Below are positions 1 through 9,866 of a DNA stretch of 64,000 nucleotides, in pieces. Source of the DNA: Chrysemys picta bellii (Eukaryota > Chordata > Testudines > Emydidae). The number at the start of each line of letters is the position of its first letter. Position 1 is the stretch's first letter. Location of the stretch: the NCBI RefSeq assembly GCF_011386835.1, contig NC_088796.1:84341468-84405467 (forward strand), in the 5' to 3' direction. Below the pieces are notes generated by a model, which saw only the letters and a program-made list of their open reading frames with translations, searched no databases and was not told the DNA's origin. The translations under genes were made by a program, and so were the position numbers.

Positions 1-146
1 ACACTTAGTATTCTGTGTTGTAATTGAAATAAATATATTTAAAAATGTAGAAAACATCCAAAATATTGAAATAAATGATATTCTATTATTGTTCAACAGT
101 GCAATTAATCGCGATTAATTTTTTTAATCACTTGACAGACCCAGTT
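1..146. repeat. AT-rich DNA-transposon-like repeat, partial
   Basis: The stretch contains a palindromic ATTAATCGCGATTAAT followed by TTTTTTTAATCACTTGACAG. I recognise this as the end of an interspersed DNA-transposon-like family common in sauropsids. The other end is outside the window, so the superfamily is uncertain. Confidence 0.4.
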
Positions 147-236
147 TAAAGTTTCAGAGTGGTAGCCGTGTTAGCCTGTATCAGCAAAAAGAACGAGGAG
201 TACTTGTGGCACCTTAGAGACTAACAAATTTATTTG

Positions 237-273
237 GGCATATGCTTTTGTGGGCTAAAACCCACTTAGTCAG
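237..273 (-). ncRNA. Hammerhead-ribozyme-like motif in Penelope 5' terminal repeat
   Basis: On the minus strand a box CTGACTA (273-267) is followed by a GTGGG/CCCAC stem II with a six-base loop. Then comes CAAAA in place of CGAAA, and GCATATGC, which can form a short stem III. The order matches a type I hammerhead, but the G8 and G12 positions are substituted, so it should be inactive. Assigned by comparison with the other two copies in this window. Confidence 0.45.
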
Positions 274-329
274 ATGCATGGAGTAGAAAATACAGTAGGA
301 AGATATATATACAGGGACACCATATATAT

Positions 330-716
330 TCAAGGGACACCATCATAGGACCTAATCACATCAGCTACACCATCAGGGGCTCACTCACCTGCACATCTAC
401 CAATGTGATATATGCCATCATGTGCCAGCAATGTCCCTCTGCCATGTACATTGGCCAAACCGGACAGTCTCTACACAAAAGAATAAATGGACACAAATCA
501 GACATCAAGAATTATAACATTCAAAAACCAGTCGGAGAGCACTTCAATCTCCCTGGACACTCAATTACAGACCTAAAAGTGGCAATTCTTCAACAAAAAA
601 ACTTCAAAAAGAGAATCCAACAAGAAATTGCAGAACTGCAATTCATTTGCAAACTGGACACCATCAGATTAGGCCTGAATAAAGACTGGGAGTGGATGGG
701 TCATTACACAAACTAA
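330..716 (+). pseudogene. Penelope-like GIY-YIG endonuclease domain (C-terminal fragment)
   Basis: The in-frame coding sequence runs from about base 330 (RDTIIGPNHISYT) to the stop after GHYTN at 714-716. The frame opens upstream of the GTG at 405, so that GTG is not a real start. The motifs VIYAIMCQQCPSAMYIGQTG and RINGHKSDI are the GIY-YIG core and its following Arg helix, as in Penelope/Neptune elements. A downstream GEHFNLPGHS segment is also typical of them. The enzyme makes the nick for target-primed reverse transcription. The reverse transcriptase that should precede it is missing, so the copy cannot move by itself. The fragment itself is uninterrupted for more than 120 codons, which suggests a fairly young insertion. 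Confidence 0.85.
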
Positions 717-958
717 AAACTATTTCCCCATGCTAATTTTCCCTCCTACTGTTACTCACACCTCCTTGTCAACTGTTTGAAATGGGCTATCCTGATTACC
801 ACTACAAATTCTTTTTCCCCCTCCTCCTGATAATAGCCCACCTTAATTGATTTGTCTCATTAGAGTTGGTATTGCAACCCCCATCTTTTCATGTTCTCTG
901 TATAGATAGATAGACAGACAGATAGATATCTTCCTACTGTATTTTCCACTGCATGCAT

Positions 959-996
959 CCGATGAAGTGGGTTTTAGCCCACAAAAGCTTATGCCC
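959..996 (+). ncRNA. Hammerhead-ribozyme-like motif in Penelope 3' terminal repeat
   Basis: The box CCGATGA (959-965; the consensus is CUGANGA) is followed by stem II, GTGGG 967-971 with CCCAC 978-982. Next come AAAA (consensus GAAA) and a three-base-pair stem III, AGC-TTAT-GCC. An extra A at 966 sits between the box and stem II. U4 and G12 are changed, so this copy is probably dead. Hammerheads in terminal repeats of Penelope-like elements are known. Confidence 0.5.
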
Positions 997-1046
997 AAAT
1001 AAATTTGTTAGTCTCTAAGGTGCCACAAGTACTCGTTCTTTTTTCT

Positions 1047-1800
1047 AGTTTAAAGTGAAATTAGTTAATTGATCTCAGCTCCTTATTGGCGGGCCAATAT
1101 TCCAGCTCATGAACCTCAACCATAGTTTGGACCAGCTTAGTATTTAAAGAACAGTATTTAAAGAGATAGCCAATTATCTTCCTTCCCTTTACAAAAGGTT
1201 GTGATGAACCTTAGCCAGTACATTGCAAGGTATTGACAACACAGTACTGAGTCACAAAAACTTAGCTTGCAGCAACTTTTGACCTCAATTGACTTTGAGC
1301 ACAACTCTCCATGACATTAACATATGCTGGTACAAAGAGGTTTCATTTTCATTTACAGCCAAAACAGGAGACTGCTGTATTTATTGAATGATATTGACCT
1401 TTGTTCATGGCAAATATTGTCTGGGATTCTTCCCTTTTGTTTTCATTAAGGACATTAACATTATTGCTTTACTTAGTTCTCTAATCCTCTCTCAGATTCA
1501 TAATCCTGGAGCTATTTATAGAGAGTCCCTGATCCTTCCTCAGGAGAACATGTTCACCCTAGACAGAGATGACACTGCCTCTCTGAAAGCTTGTAAACAA
1601 TACCTGGTTAACAAAATCCTCTGGCAAATAACAGATTTTAACACAATTCAACATAAAACACTTTCCACCCTAAAATGTGCCATTCCGATATTTTCCTAGC
1701 AGATATAAACATTGAATATTAAGTTGACCATATGGTGGATGGTTTTGTTTTGTTTATTTTAACATAATGGCAAGTTAATATTTTTAGCTAATTCATATCA
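1047..1800. other. Intergenic stretch, nothing recognised
   Basis: A/T-rich unique-looking sequence. The 103-codon open frame at 1388-1699 has no recognisable domain or coding bias and is probably chance. Confidence 0.5.
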
Positions 1801-1880
1801 CAGTGGGCATGATCCTGCTCCCTTGGAAGTCAATGGGAATTATACCATTAACTTCAATGGGAACTAGAACAGGCCCCAGA
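1801..1880. repeat. Short inverted-repeat interspersed element
   Basis: TGATCCTGCTCC...GAAGTCAATGGGA is mirrored by TTCAATGGGAACTAGAACAGGCCCC, giving a small palindromic element. A related segment lies at 3190-3275. These are old, widely dispersed sauropsid repeats. Superfamily not assigned. Confidence 0.45.
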
Positions 1881-2266
1881 CTTGGGGAATGCAACAGGAA
1901 TGTCCAAGTTATATTAACAGCTTGCCTCCATAACATCTGATCTTAAATCCCATCTAAGATAGCAGTTTAAAGCCAAATCATCCCTCTGCTTGAACACAGA
2001 AGAAATGAAATGCAAGCAAATACTGGTCAAAATTGACTCAAAATTTCCTAAGCACAATGCACTTAAGTGGTATCATTCCCCTACCCTTACATTTGTAAAA
2101 CTACTGTTCCTATAAGCTACACACACAAATTAAAGAACTAAGAAGTAGTACATAATGAAAGCATATTATATTTTACTCATAGTGCTTGTGCTTTCTAAAA
2201 ATACCCTGCATTCCCTCCTCCACCCTCTTTTTTGGCATCTCTTGCTGTGTCCTATGTAATAAAGGG

Positions 2267-2381
2267 CCTGATCCTGCAAACACTTTCAGTTCTTGCCTCT
2301 GCAAATAGCCCCTCTGAAGTCAAGAGGACAGCTCACAGTAGTAAGCACTATGGTAGGTAAGCAAAGGTTTACATGATTAGG
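2267..2381. repeat. MITE-like element with GGGCCTGATCCTGCAAA ends
   Basis: The left end GGGCCTGATCCTGCAAACACTT is roughly complementary to the right end AAAGGTTTACATGATTAGGCC, with about 70 bp between. This is a degenerate foldback DNA element of an old amniote family. No clear target duplication. Confidence 0.5.
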
Positions 2382-3699
2382 CCATAGATTGTACGCTTCT
2401 CAGAACAGGGATGCATCTTTTTAATTTGCTTGCCAAGCAGCATGCAGTATATAGGAACACAGGATTGGGTAGTACAAATGAGTGGGATGGGCATAAAGCC
2501 ATCCCAAAATGAGTGCCAATAAAATGTTTATCCCATGCCTCATTATGATGTATTTTGTACATCACAAGTATTAAAAAAAGATATTTTAGGATTATTTGAG
2601 AGAGAGAGAGAGAATTAAAAGAATTTTGGGGATTTTTTCTGTACCACTCCACCTTTAAACTCAGGTGTTAGTTACCATGAGTTCAACTATACAGATCTCT
2701 CTGGAAACCATAAAAATCTCTGAAGAGAACTGAAAATAACTTTCCTACATCTAGAAATGTCACAACTCTCAAGGTTGTAATCTCATGGCCCTGTAAGGTT
2801 AGGAGCAAGAACTGGAACTCTGTCCATCCCAATGGCATAAAAGCTCCTGATTAGAGCTCTTAGATAGCAAACTCTGAAGTTGTGTCCTATTTATATAATT
2901 GGTTTAGGACTTTCTGGGCCCAAGCAGGTGTTGATTTTGGCAGGAAATTCACATTTGGAGGAAGAAGCACCTCTTTGGTAGGCTGATTTATAAGATGATA
3001 AAAGACAGCTGTCTGAAGCTGTTCAGAGGGTTCAGAATGTTAGAGTATGTGCCAAGAAAGAGAGCAGTTTAAGGTGAAAGCTCATTACCTCCTCTGGTAG
3101 GAGACCAAGCCACGTAAATGCGGGCCCGTGCAATATGGGTACAGCAAACTACCAACACTGATCCACACTCTGAGAAACCTTAGTATTATGTTTCAATTCT
3201 TCACTTCAGACCTAATCCATTGAAGTTGATGGGAGTCTATTGACTTCAACAGACACTAGATCAAGCCCTTGGAGAGGTGTGAGAAATTGGAAAAGCAAAC
3301 TTTCCTGTAGCAACTTTGATTTGACAGTCAATGGGAACACCCTAACACACCAGCACAATATCAAAATGAACGACTAGCAGCCACCTTGAACAGACATTTA
3401 TCAAACAAAACAAATACTTAGAGAGCTGATTATAGCAGAGGTTCTCAATCAGGGCTGGCTGGGGGTTGTCAGTTACCATTGGTGTAAGGGATCACAATCA
3501 CATTGCCCTTCTATATTGCTAAATTGAAGGAGAGCCCTGCTCAGATCCCAGCTAGATGGGAGAATGGTTCTGGTATGGAAGAGGCAATCCCAGTATGGAA
3601 AAAGTTGAGACTCAATGAATTACAAAATACATAATGATATATGATCAAAAACAAGACAGACAGGTCAATTAATCAAATAATAATAATAACAACAATAAC

Positions 3700-3915
3700 G
3701 GTAACACCACCATCTAGCTCTTATATAGCACTTTTCTTCTGCAAATACCAAAGCATTTGACAAAGGTCAGTATCATTATTCCTATTTTACAGATGGGGAA
3801 AATTGAACCACAGAGAAGAAAAGTGATTTGCCCAAGGTTATACATTAGGACAGTGGCAGAGCTGGGAATAGAAGGCAGGTCTCCTGAGTGCCATCCCAGC
3901 AGTCAGCCCACTGGT
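3700..3915 (+). repeat. MIR/CORE-SINE relic
   Basis: It contains the conserved core ATTTTACAGATGGGGAAAAT, a CACAGAGAAG...GATTTGCCCAAGGTTA block and GCAGAGCTGGGAATAGAAG, which are the MIR-type SINE core and 3' part. The open frame across it is not a gene. Confidence 0.75.
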
Positions 3916-6900
3916 TCACAATGCTCTGAAGAGAAATCATAATACAGACCAGAAAGACAAGGGAGACAGAAAATATAAAATTTCACCACAATGCAAAATA
4001 ATATTTTAAATAAATAACATCTCTCTCATACAAAATTCACAACCCTATTTGTACATGCCACATCTGACATACTATTTCCCAGTCAGGGAAGAGGGGGAAG
4101 CCAGACGCACATGCAGTATATGAGATATACGAAAACAGAATGCAATTCTCTAGTGAATTTTACTGGAATCACTTTCTTGTCTAATGAGTACAAAGACATA
4201 GTGCCCTCTGAACATGAAACAATAAACAACATATTAGCCCAATGTTCCTAGATAACAAATTAACTAGTGCAAAAGTTTTGTAAATTATGTCCCTTTCAGC
4301 CTTTTTCAAACTGTGTGAGAGTAACATACTGTATCCATAAAAGGCTAACAGCAAGTTAACTGGGTGTAAATTCCCTTTCCCTGGAAAACATAGATCTTTG
4401 GCCACATCCCGTAGTTCTTACTCAGAGAAAAAAAATTAATGTCAAGTAAGGAATGAGTATGGACTATAGGATTTGGCCCTTTACCAAAGTACTACAGGAT
4501 GGTAGGGCTGTTCAATGCATGTAAATCACATTCATTCCTTTTGAATAACAGATTTTCTGCAACTGTGATAGCACTACGGTATTTACTTTGCACCATCTCT
4601 TACATACTAACTTTACCCCAAAACATTGTATGGAATTAAAAAAAAAAACAATAAAAGAGGAAAAGAGATGTAAGGAAAGGGAGAAAAGAATGTGATTATA
4701 AAAATTTACAAGCCATGTGGATTTGAAATGTTGGAAGGAACAATTTTTTTTTTTAATCAGAAAGTACACACAGAGGCTAAATAAACATGTAGTATACTTT
4801 TATAAAGCATAGCGAGACTCAGGACTGAATTTCCAGCACTACTAATTAGCGTTTGAAATTACAGCATTGACTTTCTGAGCCTCAAGATAGCCTTGGGAAA
4901 TTAGCTGAGGTTAGCACTTTCTCCCTAGAGAAAACCTGGGCTAGTAAGGGCGTTTCGATAACTATGTTCTGTGCTAATGTACATTAAGCTGCCGATTGCT
5001 GTTAGGTATGCTAGACTTCAGAAGTCAAGAATGCTGATGCAATGAGCAAGTATGATTAGGGAGCAACTCTAAATGATTTAATACTGCCTTAGCATCATGG
5101 CAACAATGAACGACGAGTGTGCCTGCAGCAATGGAAAAACACTGGCATAAAATTCTGCACAAGTTCATTTGCCTTCACTCATTCTCTTTCCCCCTCCTCT
5201 CTTTGTCCTTATAGCAATTTGCTGTAATTTCTTTGTGATGTTATCATGTGATTGCTCCTATCTCTTCTCTGATTCAGACACAGGGTCCTGCACTACTAAA
5301 ACTCTTTTTTCCCAGGGTTTTGGAAAAGGGTGTGATTTGATGGATACCTACTATTTGGTGGGGTGGGGTGGGGTGGGGGGCATAGGTGTTCTGATGAGGA
5401 AAGTTCTAGGTGTTTTAGAGATGGAGTTTTCCCTGGGGTTTGCTGCTGTTTTTGGTTGCATTGTTCCTTTAAATAATGCCCAGAGTGATAGATGGACTCC
5501 TTTTTTAAGGTTGTTTATATAGTTTTATTTATAGCAAATGAGAATTTTGCCTGAAAAAGGATATCAGGATTGGCGTAGGTGAGACCTTACTGTAAATTAG
5601 TCCTTTCCTCTGTATTGTAGGACTGAATTTCATTTTTTCCTAATGGCTCACATTCTATATAGATGAATTTAATCATTCTAATTAGATTAATTTATATTAT
5701 GCAGAACATGACTATTTTGCTGCATAATCCAGAGCTCATAATTAATATGTTTCCTTTCAATTTTAAAAGCTCTTTGTTTTATAAAAAATATTTAAATTAT
5801 GGCTCTCCTTTCTCTGTTTCTAAAACAGGTAATTTATCTGTTGAATTTTCACTGTGTCTCATATTTCTTAAATATATAGACTTCAGTCAATCTCCCAGTT
5901 TTGCCTAACATTTCATTGTGCATCGTTTCTGCATTTGCTGAACAATTAGGTTGGGTCAGACAACTCAGTCCTCTCAGTAGGCCCTCTCAAATTAAACACT
6001 ATGGGGAACATGGAGAAGAAAATACCTTGATAACCCGCTGGAGGGTAGTCCTCCCATTTGAAGGCTGATGTGCTAGGATCGAACTATGTAGAGAAGTCTG
6101 TTTTGCTCCCTCCCCATTAAGAACATACTGGTAATGTGTTCTGGTAACAGAAAAAGACGTTTTGGCTCAACAGGTCTTCTATTTCTACATTTTTTTTTTT
6201 GTCTTTAAAAAAGAATTTTGGTGACGAGAGAGAGAGAGCGCGCAAAAACAAGTAGGTAATGATGTAATTTGCTAACTTCAGCGGATGAGGTGATTATATT
6301 GTAGAACAAAAATGTGCACAGTGAAGATATACTCTAATTATAGTTAACATGACTCTGGAATAGTCAAGACTGATCAATGTCAAAATGTTTTCATCCTCAC
6401 TATTAAATAAAAGGCTCACTTAACTGCAGTTCAGTATCTTTACCTTCGTTAGATGTGTTTGTTAGAGAAAATTTTCAATTTTAGGCAAGATGAGAATGAG
6501 TCACATCTTTCCAAATATTTACTTAAGAAATGACCAGAACCCTTCAGGTCTTCAAAGGGGAAAAAAAGGGATGATTTACATTTAAGAATTTTCTTTAAAG
6601 AAAGGTTTTCCTTAAGAACAGTTCTTGTGTGTACATATATATAATTTATTACGATCCCTGGATGTTGAGAGTTTAGATTTCCCAATGATTAAATAATGCA
6701 GAAATGTGCTATTTCTCCACTGAGAGGCTAAATTTATAGAGCAAAGGCCATTTACTCAATTATTTGACAAAACTAATCCTGTTGAGAGAACACATTTCAT
6801 GCAAAACAATCTTCACAGATTCTAGGATTGTGATTAAGCTCTGGCTTCAAAAGAATATCAGATGAAGGACTAACGCTATATCAAACAAATATTATCTCAA

Positions 6901-8702
6901 GTATGAAATAGTAAAATAAGATTGTCACCAGATTTACTGAATTATTAAATCTTGTTAAATGGATTCTGCACATCATTTGTTGTTTTGATGGACAATTAAT
7001 AATAAACTTTCTAAAGGAATCATGCATTGTACCCCAGGGCAATACGTTCAAAGCATCTCTGCTATTTCATATGTGTATCCTGGGGGATGGGAGCAGGAGA
7101 ACAGGGTGCAGTAAAAAACTGAGGCCAGTTCAGGATGCTATATTCAGTATTTTAGAAAGTCAAAGATGGTGTGTATTTTATAAGACCTCCATCAGTACAT
7201 TATTGATACACGTACATCTCTACCCATCTAGGTTTGTATACTGCCCCCATCACTGTAGAAATCTGAGCACCATCCCTCTGGGAGATAGAATGTAGCACAG
7301 TGGTGAATTCTACCATGTAGCTTAGAAGTTCACCACTCTACTTACGAGTGACCATTTCAATAGGACCTACATAAAACAGTATCCACGATGGGTTTCCTTT
7401 GTTGTTCACCTTTCAAGTTAGATTAACTTTATAAACAATAAAAAGGTGAAGCTGTAACCTTTCCTTCTCTAAATAAGAATACCATTAACAATGCTTTATA
7501 TGGAATGGTATTGCTTTAAGACAACGGAGTACTCGTATTAGGCAGAGTGGTTTGGGATGCTGTGCACGTCACACACACAGGAGGCAGAACAGAGACCAAT
7601 CAGAGAGACAGGAGCAAACCAGCAGTAAGCCTAAATCCTCCTGCAGGATCATGGAAAAGAAGAGTGTGGCTGTTGCAGGAAGATTTGGGAATGGGGTGAG
7701 CACTACCTCTGTTTTTATTGCACCCTTCATCATCATTTGGTTGACTTTATTCACAGAAAAACTGTCGTTGCCTGAACACTGATCTCTTGCAAAAATCTAC
7801 CTTTTTTTGTTCTTGAGCGTGATAGTTCTTCAAGTGAACTTAGATGGGTTGGTAAGCCTGATGTTAAGATTGCCCCTGTAGCTACAGCATGTAAATGTAA
7901 TGTGTTTGGGTTTTGGCAAAAAAATAAATAAATAAAAATGCAATAACTTTCTAGACATCTTTAGCAAGGCTTCAAAGTCTAGCTGCTTGGGATGAGTTTA
8001 TACTAATAAAAATGCAACAAAATATTTAAAGTCCTATTTTCGCAGAGCCCCAAGGAGAGAGAGGTGTGCTGCTTGAGTGGGTGCCAAGCCTCCAAGTACC
8101 ATTTGTAAGTACTTCACTTTTTAATTTGTATTTTTTGGGTAATTTTCATGCCTGGTTATTTATGGAGACAGAAAAAGTACTGATGAATACAAGATAAAGA
8201 TAAAACAAACACACTCAAGTGTAACAGGTATTGACTGATTGCTTAAAATAAAGGGGTTAGTGGAGAAAGAGACCAAGCTGTCTCTGCAATACTGTCTTCT
8301 GCAAAGCTCACATGTTTCGGGCTGGAAAAACAAGCAGGAGTTGGTGCTACTTGAAGCATCCACTGCTGTACTGTGCAGAAGCATGTGTTTTTGCAGGGAG
8401 GGGGTCTCTGTCACTGGCTATGCTCCGGGGGGTGTGGGGGGGTGCGCAGAGAAGAAGCCAGTGCTGTAATATGGAGGGAAAGAAAGCCTTTTCAGAGTAA
8501 ACTAGGTTCCCTTCCCAGCGGATGCACAGGGTCAAGAGGCTGCACCCTTTGCCTCTTCTGTAAGCTGTCAGACCGTTCCACTTGAGGGGTGACTTAAGGT
8601 AATTTCCTGGGAGAAAATGTTTTGGACCTTTGTGTTGTAACTTGCAATATCTTAAACGGGTCAGGAAGACGGTGTGATCCCAGCTCAAAAATAGTACATT
8701 TA
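3916..8702. other. Intergenic stretch, mostly unique DNA
   Basis: No gene or well-preserved repeat was recognised. It holds short GA microsatellites (6222-6240), a G-run array at 5357-5380, an AATA-type simple repeat at 7915-7940 and a possible old retroelement tail at 7190-7290 (TCTACCCATCTAGGTTTGTA...). Open frames here are short and unconvincing. Confidence 0.5.
5357..5380 (+). other. G-quadruplex-type motif
   Basis: Three GGGG runs separated by single T residues, followed by a run of six G, preceded by GG. This meets the usual four-run G-quadruplex definition with one-base loops. No function can be read from its intergenic setting. Confidence 0.6.
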
Positions 8703-8710
8703 AGTGTGAC

Positions 8711-8937
8711 CAGGGCCGGCTCCAGGGTTTTGGCCTCCCCAAGCAGCCAAACGAACAAAACAAAACAAAAAGCCGCGATCGCAATCTGCGGCGGCAATTG
8801 GACAGGAGGTCCTTCGCTCCGAGCAGGAGTGAGGGGTCGTCCGCCAAATTGCCACCGAACAGCTGGACGTGCCGCCCCTCTCCGAAGTGGCCGCCCCAAG
8901 CACCTGCTTGGTAAGCTGGTGCCTGGAGCTGGCCCTC
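8711..8937. mobile_element. Non-autonomous hAT element (227 bp)
   Basis: Terminal inverted repeats CAGGGCCGGCTCCAGG and CCTGGAGCTGGCCCT(C) are flanked by a perfect 8-bp target duplication AGTGTGAC (8703-8710 and 8938-8945). An 8-bp duplication with CAGGG-type ends is the hAT signature. The interior is GC-rich and non-coding. The longer open frames across it are shadows. Confidence 0.88.
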
Positions 8938-9026
8938 AGTGTGACTAATTTTTCCCTGGTTATTTTTCTCCTTTAGTTTTAATTATGCTGGCTGCAGGCT
9001 AGCAAGCTTACTCTCCCATCAGTTTT

Positions 9027-9420
9027 CAGAGTAGCAGCCGTGTTAGTCTGTATCCGCAAAAAGAACAGGAGTACTTGTGGCACCTTAGAGACTAACAAAT
9101 TTATTAGAGCATAAGCTTTCGTGGACTACAGCCCACTTCTTCGGATGCATATAGAGTGGAATAAATATTGAGGAGATATATATACACACATACAGAGAGC
9201 ATGAACAGGTGGGAGGTGTCTTACCAACTCTGAGAGGCCAATTAAGTAAGAGAAAAAAAAACTTTTGAAGTGATAATCAAGATAGCCCAGTACAGACAGT
9301 TTGATAAGAAGTGTGAGAATACTTATAAGAGGAGATAGATTCAATGTTTGTAATGGCTCAGCCATTCCCAGTCCTTATTCAATCCTGAGTTGATTCTGTC
9401 TAGTTTGCATATCAATTGTC
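9027..9420 (-). mobile_element. Penelope-like terminal repeat and adjoining non-coding fragment
   Basis: It begins TTTCAGAGTAGCAGCCGTG and carries the same terminal block as the element at 155-1046 (GTGGCACCTTAGAGACTAAC, then ATAAGCTTTCGTGG). It continues through an ATATATATACACACA stretch into about 270 bp of the non-coding segment. No coding region of the element remains. Confidence 0.75.
9107..9144 (-). ncRNA. Best-preserved hammerhead-ribozyme-like motif
   Basis: Minus strand: box CCGAAGA (9144-9138); one extra A (9137); stem II GTGGG (9136-9132) with TCCAC (9125-9121); GAAA (9120-9117); stem III AGC-TTAT-GCT (9117-9108); then C at 9107, where an NUH cleavage site (CUC) is expected. Position 7 of CUGANGA may be any base, so within the box only U4 to C departs from consensus. 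The extra A is the main doubt about catalysis. Confidence 0.55.
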
Positions 9421-9866
9421 ACAGCTATAAATTTAATGTAAGATTTGCTTTTAGAGAAAACAGTAGATATGGTTACTTCTTACCAGTTCCAGATTTCAGA
9501 AATAACTAATTGTTTGATTCGAACACGCACCACAGTAATTTAGGACTAGATATTTTAATTATGGAATAATCTCTACAAAGATCAGTCAACATTCCCATTA
9601 CATCCCATGTTAAACAATGGATCCAAAACATATCACGTTTAAATAGTTAGAAAAAGTACATGTCAGCCATTTATAGCTGGGATATCTGTTAAAACACTTG
9701 CAATTTAAAATGACTAATCTTGTTTTACAGTTAAGACACAAGAAGGTCCCTTTGATTCCTCCTTCCTGTGGTTGGGGTTGACTTGACCATTAGGCCCTGT
9801 CTATAGTATAATTGCAAGAGTCAGGGAACCAGGTTACCACAGAGTGAATAGTAGCAGGGCGGGCAG

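Larger units (their letters stand above)
155..1046 (+). mobile_element. Penelope-like (Neptune-type) retroelement, truncated, with inverted terminal repeats
   Basis: The element is bounded by about 150-bp copies of the same terminal repeat in opposite orientation, at 155-310 (minus) and 900-1046 (plus). Both contain a TAGTCTCTAAGGTGCCACAA-type block and a GTGGGTTTTAGCCCAC hairpin. Between them lies the C-terminal GIY-YIG part of a Penelope-like ORF. The reverse transcriptase is absent, so this is a 5'-truncated copy. Inverted or direct terminal repeats and a C-terminal GIY-YIG endonuclease are established traits of Penelope-like elements. Confidence 0.85.

Noticed and set aside
405..716. Host or bacterial-type GIY-YIG nuclease gene starting at GTG 405
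   Set aside because: The frame opens upstream of 405, sits between Penelope terminal repeats and matches the Penelope endonuclease tail.
8347..8899. Overlapping frames of 166, 108 and 101 codons
   Set aside because: They run into the 8711-8937 hAT element, lack any recognisable motif and overlap on both strands.
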